From Symsagittifera roscoffensis (lineage: Eukaryota > Xenacoelomorpha > Acoela > Convolutidae), in assembly GCF_963678635.1 (NCBI RefSeq), contig NC_087071.1, positions 7,827,624-7,891,623 on the forward strand: DNA of 64,000 bases, read 5' to 3'. Shown piece after piece: positions 20,082 through 31,500 of this stretch. Position 1 is the stretch's first letter. Every line of letters starts with the position of its first letter. The translations under genes and the position numbers were made by a program. The notes beneath the pieces are model-generated. The model worked only from the letters and a program-made list of their open reading frames with translations, had not been told where the DNA came from and searched no databases.

Positions 20082-21376
20082 TTTGTTACCCAATTAAGCT
20101 ACCCATAGCTCTCTGGATTTGTTTGAAAAACTACCTCTTTTGATTACTTTTGAAAACGCTTTTGATCAAAAAATTGGACCTGTCTATTCACCCAATGGAC
20201 CAATGCTTGAATTTGAAATCACCGGTGACCGTAATAATTTTGTTGATCTGCAAAAAATTTATTTGGAAATACGATGCAAAGTAACGCAATCAAATGGAGC
20301 TGATCTGCGATACGACAACACTGATCCTACTGTATCTGATTCACCGTTCCTCGTAAACAACTCCCTGTATTCCCTTTTCTCTGACTGTACCCTCTCTGCT
20401 AATGGACTCAAAATCTCAAATGCCAATAGTAATTTTGCGCATAAAAGCTTTATTGGAACAGAATTTTCTAACAGCAAAGGAGCCAAGGACTCATGGCTTA
20501 AGTGTCAAGGATATCGTTTGAAAACAATCCCGCTGCAATGGATGCAGCTGATTTCACATCTCAACGAGAACTGGTCCGTGAATCGAGGGAAATTTGGTTC
20601 TATGGACCCGCTGGAGTTGATTTTTCCACATGTGACAAGCATTTGTTGAGCGGTGTTACCCTCAGACTTTCCTACAGACGTTCTCATGAAGACTTTCTCA
20701 TTATATCGAAAGATGCTGCCAAGCATTACAAGCTGCAAATACTCGAAGCGAACCTCTATGTTAGAAAAATGACTGTGACCGACCATGTGCTCTCTGCCAT
20801 TGAATCAATTTTGCTCAAAACTCCTGCGAACTACCCATATCAAGAAGAAATTTCAAAAAAATTTCTTGCAACAGCTGGTCAGCGCAGCTGGCAACAGGAA
20901 GATATTTTTGCTCGTGAACCGGTGAGACAAACTATCATAGCATTGAACACAAATAATGCATTTCTAGGAACAAACCGAACGAATCCTTTTCATTATCAAA
21001 AATTTGGATTGGAGTAAGTTACTTTGAGATGAATGGTTTACCAATAGCAAGTACACCAATCAGTACACAAGATCATAAACGTCTCTTCTTCAACACACTA
21101 TCAGCGCTGGGTTTGTTGCACTGCGGTCTGGGAATCACTCTGGATAACTACCAACAGCACTTTATTATGTGTTTTGATCTCACTAGCACACAGCAGGCAG
21201 CTCATGACTTCTTGCATCCAGAATTTACTAACTGCTCAGTTTCACTCGATCTTCAATTCTCAAACGCTTTGACAGCAAACCTGGAAATTTTTGTTTGGGG
21301 TATACGCTCATCCAATGTATTTATTACCTCCGACCGCAAAGTTACAAAGAACGTCCTTCCCATTTCGACAGTCTGA
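20071..21376 (+). pseudogene. Major capsid protein (double jelly roll), broken
   Basis: ATG at 20071, in-frame stop TAA at 20095-20097, then frame 1 from SSLDLFEKLP to ~20510, frame 3 from there to ~21017 and frame 2 to TGA at 21376. Signature stretches: ITGDRNNFVDLQKIYLEIRC, then LSGVTLRLSYRRSHEDFLI, YKLQILEANLYVRKM, and near the C-terminus HFIMCFDLTSTQQ and LQFSNALTANLEIFVWG. This is the 'F54H12.2-like' family recognised as the Polinton capsid protein, which forms the icosahedral shell. Total length ~430 residues fits the family. One nonsense mutation and two frameshifts make the copy inactive. Confidence 0.88.
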
Positions 21377-21378
21377 AA

Positions 21379-21825
21379 ATGGTTGAAATCCAGTTGCAGG
21401 ACCTCATTCAGAATTGTAAACATCTGAAATATAAGTTTTTTGGAGTATTTGCAGCCAACAATTTTCAACCTCACATCCCAAACAATATCTTTATGATTGT
21501 GAACACTTCAAAATCAGATTATCCGGGGACACATTGGATTGTGATATGCAACAGAAGAAATGTTTTATACTTCGCTGATTCTCTCCTTCTTCCTCTTTGG
21601 CAGTACACCAATCTGTATAAACGATTGAACGAGAATTTTCATCAGGTGACTGAATTGATGACAAACTTTCTCATGCAAGACTCAAACTCTACCATGTGCG
21701 GTTCTTTTTGTATTTATATTGCACATTTGATTTTTGATAAAAACTTTAATGGTGATGCTTCTGATTTTGTTTACATAACTGATCAAGTTTTGAAACGTTT
21801 CCTAACTCACATGCTTACCCATTAA
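21379..21825 (+). CDS. Adenain-type cysteine protease (maturation protease)
   Basis: 148 residues, intact, ATG at 21379, two bases after the capsid stop. Catalytic residues are visible: His52 in GTHWIVI, Asp67 in YFADS, Gln100 and Cys107 in QDSNSTMCGSF. The 7-residue Gln-to-Cys spacing is that of C5 (adenovirus-type) proteases, where Gln forms the oxyanion hole. It should process virion proteins during particle maturation. Despite decay of the upstream genes this frame is whole. Confidence 0.92.
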   Translation: MVEIQLQDLIQNCKHLKYKFFGVFAANNFQPHIPNNIFMIVNTSKSDYPGTHWIVICNRRNVLYFADSLLLPLWQYTNLYKRLNENFHQVTELMTNFLMQDSNSTMCGSFCIYIAHLIFDKNFNGDASDFVYITDQVLKRFLTHMLTH

Positions 21826-22728
21826 CTAATCATTTAATATGGTTGATTTATACATTTTACAATTTAATTTTGAACAATACATTCTTTTAGTAATTGAAAT
21901 TTTACCCAATTCTCAACTGAATAGCAGTAATTTGAGAAGTTAAGCTTTTTTTATCAAAGTGAGAAAAAAAGTACAAAATCGATCTATAGGGGATATCACC
22001 ATACCAGCTACTGTTGCCTCCTTTCAGTACAATTTCCGGACGGGTTTCGAAACGCCGCCTTTCGGCTGAGAGTCGAGCGCCATGCGTTTTCCTCAACTCG
22101 GACCCCAAGAAATTTTGTTCCACTTCAATTTTATAGTAACAAGTTAGGTACAAGTCTTAGAAATGGTTGCAGCAAAATTAATGGGCACTTTTGGCTTTCT
22201 TCAGTGTTCTCGTTTTTCAAGATCTTTAGCCACTTCAACTTAATAGCTCTTTCAACCTTTCTATAAAATCAAAGCTTTTGTCATAGATTTCAGACGTTTA
22301 TTTTTCAGTCTCCTGTAAACACGGAAAATGGAATTGTCGAAAGTTTCAAGCCAATTTCATTATTTTAGAGTTTTCAGTGTTTCGTAATTTTTCCTTATTT
22401 TTTTAGCTTCATTTGGCTTAAAGTAATTTTTCATTCTTATTTTGGTCAAATTGATTATTAATTTTTGCCTAAATAGAGGTGGCGGCCACCGCAATTGACG
22501 AATTTTCCTCTCTTCGAGATTCAGTAATAAAACATGCATTTTTGAAGGAAATAGGTCACCGCAGGCAACAGTTAAGCTACGCTGCCAAAATCTTGTGCTT
22601 TCCTATATACCATATAGATTGGTCGCATATAATAGGTATATAACGTCATTTTACATGTAAACAAACCAATACCCCCAAACTTTAGAAGGGATAACATGCA
22701 CCGACCAAAACTTAATCCATTCCTGTTT
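21826..22728. other. Polinton right-end spacer
   Basis: No conserved gene and no integrase frame. It contains a tRNA-like segment (22040-22106). The rest is AT-rich. Confidence 0.55.
22040..22106 (-). repeat. tRNA-like segment (SINE head or pseudo-tRNA) inside the Polinton
   Basis: Minus strand GTCCGAGTTGAGG (A-box-like), CTCGACTCTCAGCC, GCCGAAAGGC hairpin, then GTTTCGAAACCC (B-box-like). The order resembles a class II tRNA with a long variable arm, but the pairing of the ends is poor. Confidence 0.4.
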
Positions 22729-22988
22729 CCACAACGTTCAGTGAGAAAACTCAATAATATACCGAAGGTTTATATGAGGACTATTAGGTATAAAATTATA
22801 CAAGGTGACAATTAGGATTATTACATAGTGACCATTGGGTATAAAATTATACATGGTGACAATTAGGATTATTACATAGTGACCATTGCTGATCATTTAA
22901 TACATGGTGACCATTATGATTTATACCTAATGGTCATCCATGTATGACAACCCCCCCCCCCCCGATCCTAACGCACTATATGCATACT
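22729..22988 (-). repeat. Polinton right terminal inverted repeat
   Basis: Reverse complement of 6901-7112 with an additional subterminal copy: the unit GACAATTAGGATTATTACATAG occurs twice here and once on the left. It ends with a C run and CGCACTATATGCATACT. Confidence 0.9.
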
Positions 22989-22991
22989 GCT

Positions 22992-22999
22992 TGTGAAAG
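22992..22999. other. Target-site duplication, right
   Basis: TGTGAAAG, identical to 6892-6899. Confidence 0.75.
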
Positions 23000-24431
23000 A
23001 AAAAATGTATTCTGCTAAACGCAAATATGGGAGCCATTTAATTTCAAACTAAACGGGGCAAAAGCTGACAAAGCTATAGGATTGCAGCCAATTTTAATCC
23101 ACAAGAATTTTCTGTTGCAAGTTATGTCTGTTTTATTGTTCCGACTTTCGATACGGTGGCAAAATATTCTCCCTGCTAGCTTTTTTTGATTGGAAGCAAA
23201 ACTAAACATTCAGCGAAAAAATAGAACCTACTAGTGAGTACTAAACGTATATAAGTTAAAATAAACATATAAATAGTTAGAGGCCTAACCCGAAGGTTAT
23301 TTCTTTAAAGTTATTTACAATATGGCCGAGATTTGAACCCGCAATTATAATCGCAATCAAATTGAGAAATTTAGTTTTTTTTCAGTCGTGAAATGACCTA
23401 TTTTGAAATCAATAAAACCTCAAGAGAAAATTTTCGCCATCAAACTGGAGTTTTGCACAACGGTCATGTTTTGCATTCAATACATTTCTATATGTTTTTG
23501 CGCTAGGTGGAAATCCAAAAAAAAGTTTTCTTTGTCACTTTTATTAAAACAAATTTGTTTGCTGTATTTTGAAATTTTTGTTAAAACTCAGTGAGCTCGG
23601 TCATATACAAACTCATTAAGTTTTTGCACTTTGAGAAAGTTCTTAAGAGGCAGGTTTGGAGGCTTTTATGAGATGTTATCAAGAAAAGTGTCTAATGGTG
23701 GCAGTCTTGTTGCGTACCATGCGTCCATCTAGTGCGTACGTTAACCTATCTAACCCCATAAGGTTTTACTGTTTTTCCTGGACATGTTCAATATTTTCAC
23801 CCTCAATAAAAAATATCGATTTTTCAACAGCTAAAGACTTATTTTCAGCTAGATACAAAACGTCGAGAATTTTTTGTGCATTTTTTTTCTGGAGAGAAAT
23901 TTCCAAACGACTGCTTCAAAACTTACCATAGTTTTGAAGCTATTGTAAGCTTGTCTACTCACCTTGTTAACTCGAAATTTGACCAAAAATCATAAAACTC
24001 AAACAAGTATTTCACAATTTTTTATTTTTGTTCGAATCACGACTGAAAAGAATCTAATATGATGTATCCTTCGACCCATCCTGATGAACATTTGTGGTAC
24101 CTGGTTTAAAAATACGAGGTACAAGTACAATTTATGTTGAGACATTTGTAAATCCCCTGTAACGAATCAAGGTACAATTAAAATTTATGTTGAGACATTT
24201 GTAAATCCCCTGTAACGAACAAAAGCATCAAAACTACCTAAAAAGTTTTATATTAATAATTAAACATAAATTTTTACGTTTGTGTTCAGAAACAACCTAA
24301 TTCAGTTTTTACCATTTGAAACAAAAAAAGAATTTTGTCGAATATCTGCATTTTTTGGAATTGGTTGCACCTTTGAATCTTGCAAGTGCTAAGTTGCCTT
24401 GTTTATCTTAACGAATTGTGAGACCTGAATT
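23000..24431. other. Non-coding, repeat scraps
   Basis: No convincing gene. It holds an isolated HINE 5' motif (TGTTCCGACTTTCGATAC at ~23140-23157) and a ~50-bp tandem duplication at 24119-24220 (TTTATGTTGAGACATTTGTA twice). Confidence 0.5.
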
Positions 24432-24498
24432 CATGTGTCTGAGCAGTTAAAGTGCGTGTCTGCGAACCAATCGAATGTTGGTTGCAAACCCACCATGA
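24432..24498 (+). repeat. Possible tRNA-derived SINE head
   Basis: TCTGAGCAGTTAAAGTGCG resembles a tRNA D-arm/A-box and GTTGGTTGCAAACCCACC a T-arm/B-box at tRNA-like spacing. Both boxes are degenerate, so this is tentative. Confidence 0.35.
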
Positions 24499-24568
24499 CT
24501 TTCTTTCTTAGCTATAGTGAGCCGAGATTAAGAAAATTTCTTAATAGAAACTAAATTTAAACAAATTA

Positions 24569-25682
24569 CCCGGGTTGACTTCCATACACTAAAACTGCTT
24601 GTCATACAATTCAATACAAAAATGTTTGTAACACACTTTCATTCACGGAGTGTATAGAAAAGACCTTTCTCATAAAACTTCTATATATGAGTGTTGTATA
24701 ATAAGCAATTTTAACCTTACTGCGAAATATAAAATCTAAACTTCAGGATTTGCTGAAATTATCTGAAATAGAAAATCCATTTTTTCTCATCTCTTAGTCG
24801 CAAAATCACTTCCGAAAAAAACGTTTTCGTGAGTTTTTTTTTGAATAAAATATGTCGCATGCATTTTTTTTGTCTAAAAAGTGGCAAAATTCATGGTTTT
24901 GATTTATTGTCAACGGCTGGTTCTTGATACATTCATTAGAAGGTCATAGACTGCTTAAGCCATACGATGCATCAAAACTATCCCTTTAACATCAAAGCTT
25001 CAATTAAGGACGCTAAAATAGTCTCAAAGGCCGCTAGTTTTTTTGTTTGAAAACAAAAATTAACATTCCAGAATAGAAAATTGAATTTTCTCGGCAAAAC
25101 ATTTTTCTCAATTTTCGTCGCAAAATGACTTTCATGCTCAAATAACGATTTTTTGAAAAAAAATGTATTGCTTGCAAATTTTTTTTATTTTCTCTTTTTC
25201 AGGCTTATTTTTTCATACTAAGAAAAACAAAAATGACTCAGGATTTTTGTGTGAGTCCAAACCTGAAGCGTTTAATCCTTTCATTTTGTAATATTTACTT
25301 CAAATTGCTAAATACGTCAGGCCACGATTTTGGACGAGTAAAACGTTGGACAGAAAATTTTCTAATCAATTGCAAAAGTTCAAGGTTTGTATTCATAGTT
25401 CAAATGCAAGTATCTGTGAGATTTTTTCCCTTCAACCAATGGATTTTCTTGTGCTGAAAAACCCTTGGTTTTTGTGTTTTCAAACAAAACACAAAATATT
25501 TAGCAAAACTCGAAAAACTAAATATTTTTGATTTATAGAAAATTGCTTGTCATATAAATGAAAAAATGAGTGTTGTAGTGATTTCTTACAATTTTGTACG
25601 TATGGAATTGTACGAAGTTGTATGATAAAAAACCCATATATGAAAATTGTATGAAAGTTGCAGCATTTTGGGTCAACCCGGG
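24569..25682. mobile_element. Palindromic MITE (CCCGGGTTGAC family), TA duplication
   Basis: Begins CCCGGGTTGACTTCCATACA and ends with the inverse GGTCAACCCGGG; flanked by TA on both sides, as for Tc1/mariner insertions. Subterminal words CTTGTCATACAATT and CATATATGAAAATTGTATG recur inverted. At 1.1 kb it is the longest copy; no transposase frame is visible. Confidence 0.7.
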
Positions 25683-26442
25683 TAAAAAGAACTTCTGGTG
25701 AAACTGGTATTAATAATGAAATCAGTAGGTACGGGCGACTATCTATGTAAAATCAACTATAATAGTTGTTTTAAAAGGTACGTTTTTCTGAGTGCAGTTA
25801 AGTTAACACGTTTGAAATGCCTTGTATTTCCGTCAACTCGAAGTAATTGAGAAATTATTTTGACACGCGCTGTCTGCCATTGGCTTTGAATTGAGAGACA
25901 GTTCTACAAAATGTGCTGCAGCTGCGATCGAAGAATGTTTTGATTGGCATCTATTCTTAAATAGAGCAACGCCTGTTTTACATGGTATTACTGAAGAGTT
26001 GGAAATATCGGTTGCTCGTATTTAAACAAAAAATGCCTCTAGACAAAAAGTTACCAAAGCTTTGTCAATCGGAAACTAGTTTATAAGTCGCATCATCGAA
26101 AAAAAATCTTTCTCTGATTAAAAAAAAAGTTTGTTTTTCCAGAACGTTGGATAGCAATAACAGTTTGTTGCTTTGCGACATATAGAAAAGTTACTTTTTA
26201 GTTGTAAATTTATTTCGCGAAGATTCTAAATCAGAGCTTCATTACAATCACAAGAAAGGGAAAATCTCAGATAAAGCTTGGGTTTAGATTTTAAAATATT
26301 TAAAACATAATTTATTTCAATGTTCATATTTTCAAAAGATGGAAACAATTGCCATGTGAAACATTACATATGTTGCACAAATATTGAGTCTTAGGACTTC
26401 GACTGATACAAAAAGTGAAAAGGTTGTCGATCAGAAAATGGA
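25683..26442. other. No gene seen
   Basis: AT-rich sequence without recognisable coding or repeat structure. Confidence 0.4.
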
Positions 26443-26986
26443 ACAAGACTGCTCGTATCAGGGCGAAGCCCTGAATGTTCCGACTGCCTTTTAAGGTTTA
26501 TTGAGCAGCAGTAATACATAAAAAAAGTAAATGAAATAAAATAAAATGAATTTTTTTTTAAATTTGATTTTTCTTAATGAAAATCATCTCCCCACATGCC
26601 TTATAAAGTACAAAAAGATAGATTTCGTTCCTTGTAACAAATCAGTTCTGGCAAATAAGCTTCGTTCAACCAATTTGGAACGATTTATAAGACGGAGTAA
26701 ATCTCCGCTTACGCGTTAATAGCGCGAATTATATTGCGCGTTTATTGTCCCAAATTGGTCAAAATGGCCAAAATGGCAATCTTTTAACCCTCATAACTTT
26801 ACGAAAAATGATCACAGGTGAAATATCTTGTCAAATTTAAGCTCAGGACAACAAAACATTTTGAATGATATATAACAAAATTCCGTCAAAAATGGCTAGT
26901 TAAAAAGTCGAAATTTGTCTGAAGAAAAAAAAAAACCCACCCCGAGCACAAATATTCCGTTATCTTCGTATCGAAAGTCGGAACAA
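26443..26986 (-). mobile_element. HINE copy 3
   Basis: The best preserved copy. Hairpin TCAGGGCGAAGCCCTGA lies at 26458-26474, 3' subterminal TGTTCCGACT at 26476-26485 and its inverse AGTCGGAACAA at 26976-26986. It is in the same orientation as copy 4, 50 bp further on. Confidence 0.7.
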
Positions 26987-27036
26987 AAATTGTCCATGTT
27001 CAAGCTTTTCTAAAGTTTCTGAATACAAAAAAAAAA

Positions 27037-27525
27037 CAAGAGTGCTCGTATCAGGGCGAAGCCCTGAATGTTCCGACTGCCTTTTAAGGTTTATGGAGCA
27101 GTAATAACATAAAGATCATTAACAAATTAAACGTAAAAAAATGAAAAAAAAAATTCCAAAATCTCCCCACACGCCATATAAACTACAAAAGAATAGATTT
27201 TGCTCCTTGTAACAAATCAATTATGGCAAATAAGCTTCTTTCAACCAATTTGGAGCGATTTCTAGGACGGATTAAATCTCCGCTTACGCGTTAATCGTTT
27301 TCCAAATTAGCCAAAATGGCAATCTTTAACCCCCCATAACTTTACGAAAAATGATCACAGGTGAAATATCTTTTCAAATTTAAGCTCAGGAGAACAATAC
27401 CTTTTGAATGATATAAAAAAATTCCGTCGAAAATGGCTAGTTAAAAATTCGAAATTTGTCTGAAGAAAGAAAAAAACCCACCCGAGCACAAAAGTTCCGT
27501 TACTTTTGTATCGAAATTCAGAACA
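27037..27525 (-). mobile_element. HINE copy 4
   Basis: Same structure as copy 3, with a ~40-bp internal deletion near the CGCGTTAATCG segment and a decayed terminal motif (TTCAGAACA). Confidence 0.65.
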
Positions 27526-27559
27526 GTAATCAGATTTAAATACTTAAGAGAAAGTATTC

Positions 27560-28070
27560 TTTTTTTTATGCCAAAATTATCCATTTTTTAAAAATTTTAA
27601 TCCATTGAAAATGAATCATAATTTTAAAGTTTTTATGCCAATAAAAATCAACATAATTGATTATAATCAGCTATAATGGTTATTCTTGAGAGGTTATTCA
27701 TGAACTTCACATGTTTTTTTTGCAAAGATTTCTCATTTCCTGCCTAGTGCAGTTGCTACGTATACGTTTCATAAAACGTTCTATTTCACATTAAAATTTA
27801 GATATTTTTTTCTCTTCTTTTTCAATTCATCTCAGCTTAACACTTTATTTCGCAGGGGGAGGGGTAAAGTTTGAACGATAGTAAGGGGTAAAAATAATTG
27901 GTTGTAATCAATTATAATGGATTATTATGTTTTCAAAAGTAATCGAAAATAATGGCAATATAATCAACTTCGTGGTTTGAATTTTCCATCTTTCATGGAT
28001 TTAAATGAACTATTTTCCTCTCGGGAATCCATTATAATCGATTAGAAACCATGGTTGCTCGGTGCGGGTT
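27560..28070. repeat. Palindromic TAATCCATTATAATGGATTA-type repeat region
   Basis: Multiple short self-complementary words (AATCAATTATAATGGATTAT, CATTATAATCGATTAG) and a terminal-like CTCGGTGCGGGT at ~28055-28066. Related words and an ACCCGCACTGA end occur at 58354-58580, so this is probably another small palindromic element. Confidence 0.45.
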
Positions 28071-28266
28071 AAGAAATGGACTTGACGTCAAGGATGATGA
28101 AATATTCAAGAATCTAGCTGCTGTGCGATGCAATATCAACACTAGGGCCAAAAGATACACATCTGGATTCTCGCAAATAAAATTAACAACACTGAACTTA
28201 ATATAATCTCAGCCATTGATAAAGTGATATTCGGGATGTATTAATTATGAATAAATAAGATCGTAA

Positions 28267-28483
28267 GGCTCTTTTACTTTTTCCCCCTACCGGCAATTTT
28301 TTACAGGTAAATTTGGTGTTCTTATTGTCCGATTGTAAGGAAAACTTACATACGAACTAACGAGGCCACGACAAACATATTCGGTCGTCATACTCATCCT
28401 CGTAAAAACATTCGTTACACTAATATATTGAAGCTCGTGTGAGTTGGAGGGGGGGGGGGGGGTGGGGTTAAGGAAAAAGAGCC
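28267..28483. mobile_element. hAT-like MITE, copy 2
   Basis: 217 bp between inverted ends GGCTCTTTTACTTTTTCCCCC and GGTTAAGGAAAAAGAGCC. It is flanked by AGATCGTA on both sides (one extra A on the left), fitting the 8-bp duplication of hAT elements. It is homologous to the MITE interrupted by the BEL element at 46118/55572, and so shows that element's empty site. A run of 14 G lies near one end. Confidence 0.7.
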
Positions 28484-28524
28484 AGATCGTATGCTGGTTG
28501 AATCAGTTTTTACACCATAACACC

Positions 28525-31500
28525 TTACACCATAAATGGACGCCCATAAATTTCAATCTCGCAAATATGAGCATTGGGAGCTCCATGTACACCGTCTAAA
28601 AAGCACTCGTTTATACAGTAATGGATTTATGGGTTCGGGCGATTGGTGTGGACGCGATATGATGCGTGAACAAGAAACACTTTATATAATGTACCATTCG
28701 ATGATTCTGCCATGTCTACAACTAACAGAACGGCATTCATGTCTTATTTCACAGCATAAGAGAAAGGTAATAAGAAACCAAATTTAAAAGACCTCCTTTT
28801 TTCTGGTGGGTTTGCTTGTAAAAGTAGCTTTTTTTACGAATTATTTAAGAAATATAAACGAGTGCCTAGATAAATTCTGGATCCAGGGAAGCCACAAGGT
28901 AACACTTTCCAGCCTCCCTTTCCAATCAGGTCGAATGGAGATAGAGTAAAACAGGGGGACCCGTCTCCATAGCCAATAACTGGACCACATATCTCAATTT
29001 CCAGTCCAGCTGGGTTAAAATCTGAAAAAACCTCATCAACTGGACTATCTAATCTAGAGTAACGGTAGTCAAGAACTGTGGCTAGGTGCGATATAGGCAA
29101 TAAGGCTCTTCTAAGGGTGCTAGATTTTATTCCAATTTTGTCTCCCAATTCAATAGAATTGATCATTAAAATTTAAATTAATAATTTCGTTTGCTGAATT
29201 TCAGTTTCAATTGAATAAAATCTAGCACCCTTATAATAGCCTAACCCCTACAGCACCGAACCACCAATCATGATTTCCTCACAACAACCTTTCTTTTTTT
29301 CATAAAAGCATTCTCGAAATAAATAATGAAGTATTTTTAATGCCAATCTCAAGTAAGGTGACTCGAATTGAAATAACTTCTAGAAAACAATCAATTTATA
29401 TATATGCTGGTGCTTTATGGAAACAAAAATGTTTTTTAAGGCACAATGTAAATTTACGACCAGACTTACACGTTGGGTCAAGTGGGTTCAGAATTCGTAT
29501 GTAGTCTATCATCTGCACCTTGTAGTCGTCCAGTCCGATGTACCAATCAGCCCCCCACTCGCTGGCGTCTTTCCGATGAGTGGCTCTATTTTCACCTACC
29601 CCACCCAATCCTTATGTGAAACTATGTTCATTATTAACTTATGCTCAATTATTTCAATTAGCTGTCGAAGTTAAGGAATAGAGCTAGTGACAAAAACTCT
29701 TTAAAAATATTCAAAAATTATTTTGCAGGCAAGTGATTTTCAGAGGCTTCTTCAGAGTTGAAGTAACAGAAAACGTTTTTACAAACTTCTATTATAATGA
29801 AAAAAAGTTACTTTGTACTCGCAAGATTGAGATTAGAAAGAAACAGACCCGGGTTGACCTCCATAGACCAAAAATGCTAGTCATACAATTTCCATCTATG
29901 AAAAAATACTAATCATAGACCTTTCATGCAATTTTATGTACGTATGGAATTGCATGAAAAGTGTATGATTAGCTTTTTTCCATATATGAAAATTGTCAAC
30001 CCGGGGAGAGGGGATCGAGACAGGAAGCCGGGTTTCAGAGAAAAAGAGCCTTTGAAGCATATGTCGGTGTCGAAGTTCCCGTCGAAAACGGAAGACCAGT
30101 TTGCGGATGTGCTTGAAGCATATTGCCAATGAGGAGGCACTGTGTTCAACTTTCTCACTTGCAAAGCTGTTAAAAAGCTAAAATTAATCAATAAAACAAG
30201 AATACAAAAATTTAAGACTGATTTCTTAACTATATAATTTTTTTTTCAGGCGCAAAACAAAAATCAAATGTCTGAACGAAAAAATAAATAAGAACAATGG
30301 AAGCGTTTTCTGTGTATTTTTTTTGCTTTTTTCAATTTTTTTTTCGATAGTTAATAAATCATGGTACCTTGGTTAACTGTGATGTTCTGTACTTGGGCCT
30401 GAAATTGTAGAGACTCCGCAAGCAATTCATTCAGTGATGCCTCCAAGGAGTCCAAGTCAAGATCGGATGAGTTGGTGGAAATCAGCAGTTGACTAAATAA
30501 AAAGTGTATAAAAGATAAAAGTTTCACTAAACCAAGTTTTCTCTGTTTGCTTAGCGGATAAATTTTATTGAAAAGTGAAACATAATTTTTTTGGTCAAAA
30601 AATTTTTGATTGAAATGTCGCAGATAACTAACATTCAGTCTCATAAAAAGATTGAAAATCAAACATTCATTTGTCAATAGTTGGTTAACGATAACTAATG
30701 AAAGTTTGGAAAACAAAAACAACTTTTTGAGCAGGCTCTGTGGAAAAATTGGAAAGAACTATGGCTATGCTGTTTACTCTTAAATAAGAGATAACTTTCA
30801 GGTCAGCGAGTATGAAACTTTTTGATATCATTTAACCGTATAGCAGATGATAGTTAACATAGATTGAGAATAAAAACCAGCCATTATTTCTCACTTTGAA
30901 AGAACTTAGAAAAATGCAAACTTGCAAAAAATCTGGATTTGCAGTCCGATCTTACAAAAAGATGGATGGGAATGTTATTTAAAGCACTGATAACGTTGCC
31001 GAAAAAGTATGTGCTACTTTCTCAGCAATTTGCTGCTGCCCACATCTCGCCGATCGAAAAAATAGTTCCCTACAAAACATTTTGACTTCAAAAAGAAAAA
31101 TATTTTTTACCTGTGATCTCATTTATAGTTCTGGGACAATGAAAGTTTCCATTGTTCCAAGTTCCGGACAATTTTTTGCGCGTTTTTAAGAACTTATCGT
31201 AATGATGAACGCAATAGCGCAAAACAGTGAAGCGCGGCTGATTATCTCACTTAATAATTCTGTTCACTTTAAATTGAGAAAAACTGATGGTCGTATCAGT
31301 TCACTGTACGGCTCACAGCTTAACACTTACTATTTGATTTTATCTATCGGAGAGGAAAAACCACCAAAAAAATTAGGTAAAAATTATTAAAGTTCATCAA
31401 ATTTTTTAACCAAAACTTTTCGAGACTAGCGAAAGTCAATCGAATTATTTAAGGCTTTGCCCTGATACGAGCAGTTTCTTTGTTTTTATAAGATCTGACA

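Larger units (their letters stand above)
6900..22991. mobile_element. Polinton/Maverick, complete but decayed
   Basis: A 16.1-kb element with long terminal inverted repeats starting AGTATGC, the AG...CT ends typical of Polintons. It is flanked by an 8-bp direct repeat TGTGAAAG (6892-6899 and 22992-22999). It encodes the Polinton hallmark set: protein-primed family B polymerase, FtsK/HerA packaging ATPase, double-jelly-roll capsid protein and adenain-type protease, plus small conserved genes in compact order. Most long genes carry frameshifts or stops, so this is an inactive endogenous copy. I found no RVE integrase frame, which a complete autonomous Polinton would carry. Confidence 0.95.

Noticed and set aside
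23320-23390. GGGTTCAAATCTC on the minus strand, B-box-like
   Set aside because: No A-box at suitable distance; too weak to call a SINE.
28536-28787. Plus-strand frame of 83 codons with HWELHVHR
   Set aside because: It overlaps the last exon of the lectin gene on the opposite strand, where splice phases and the CEIEIYG ending give better support.
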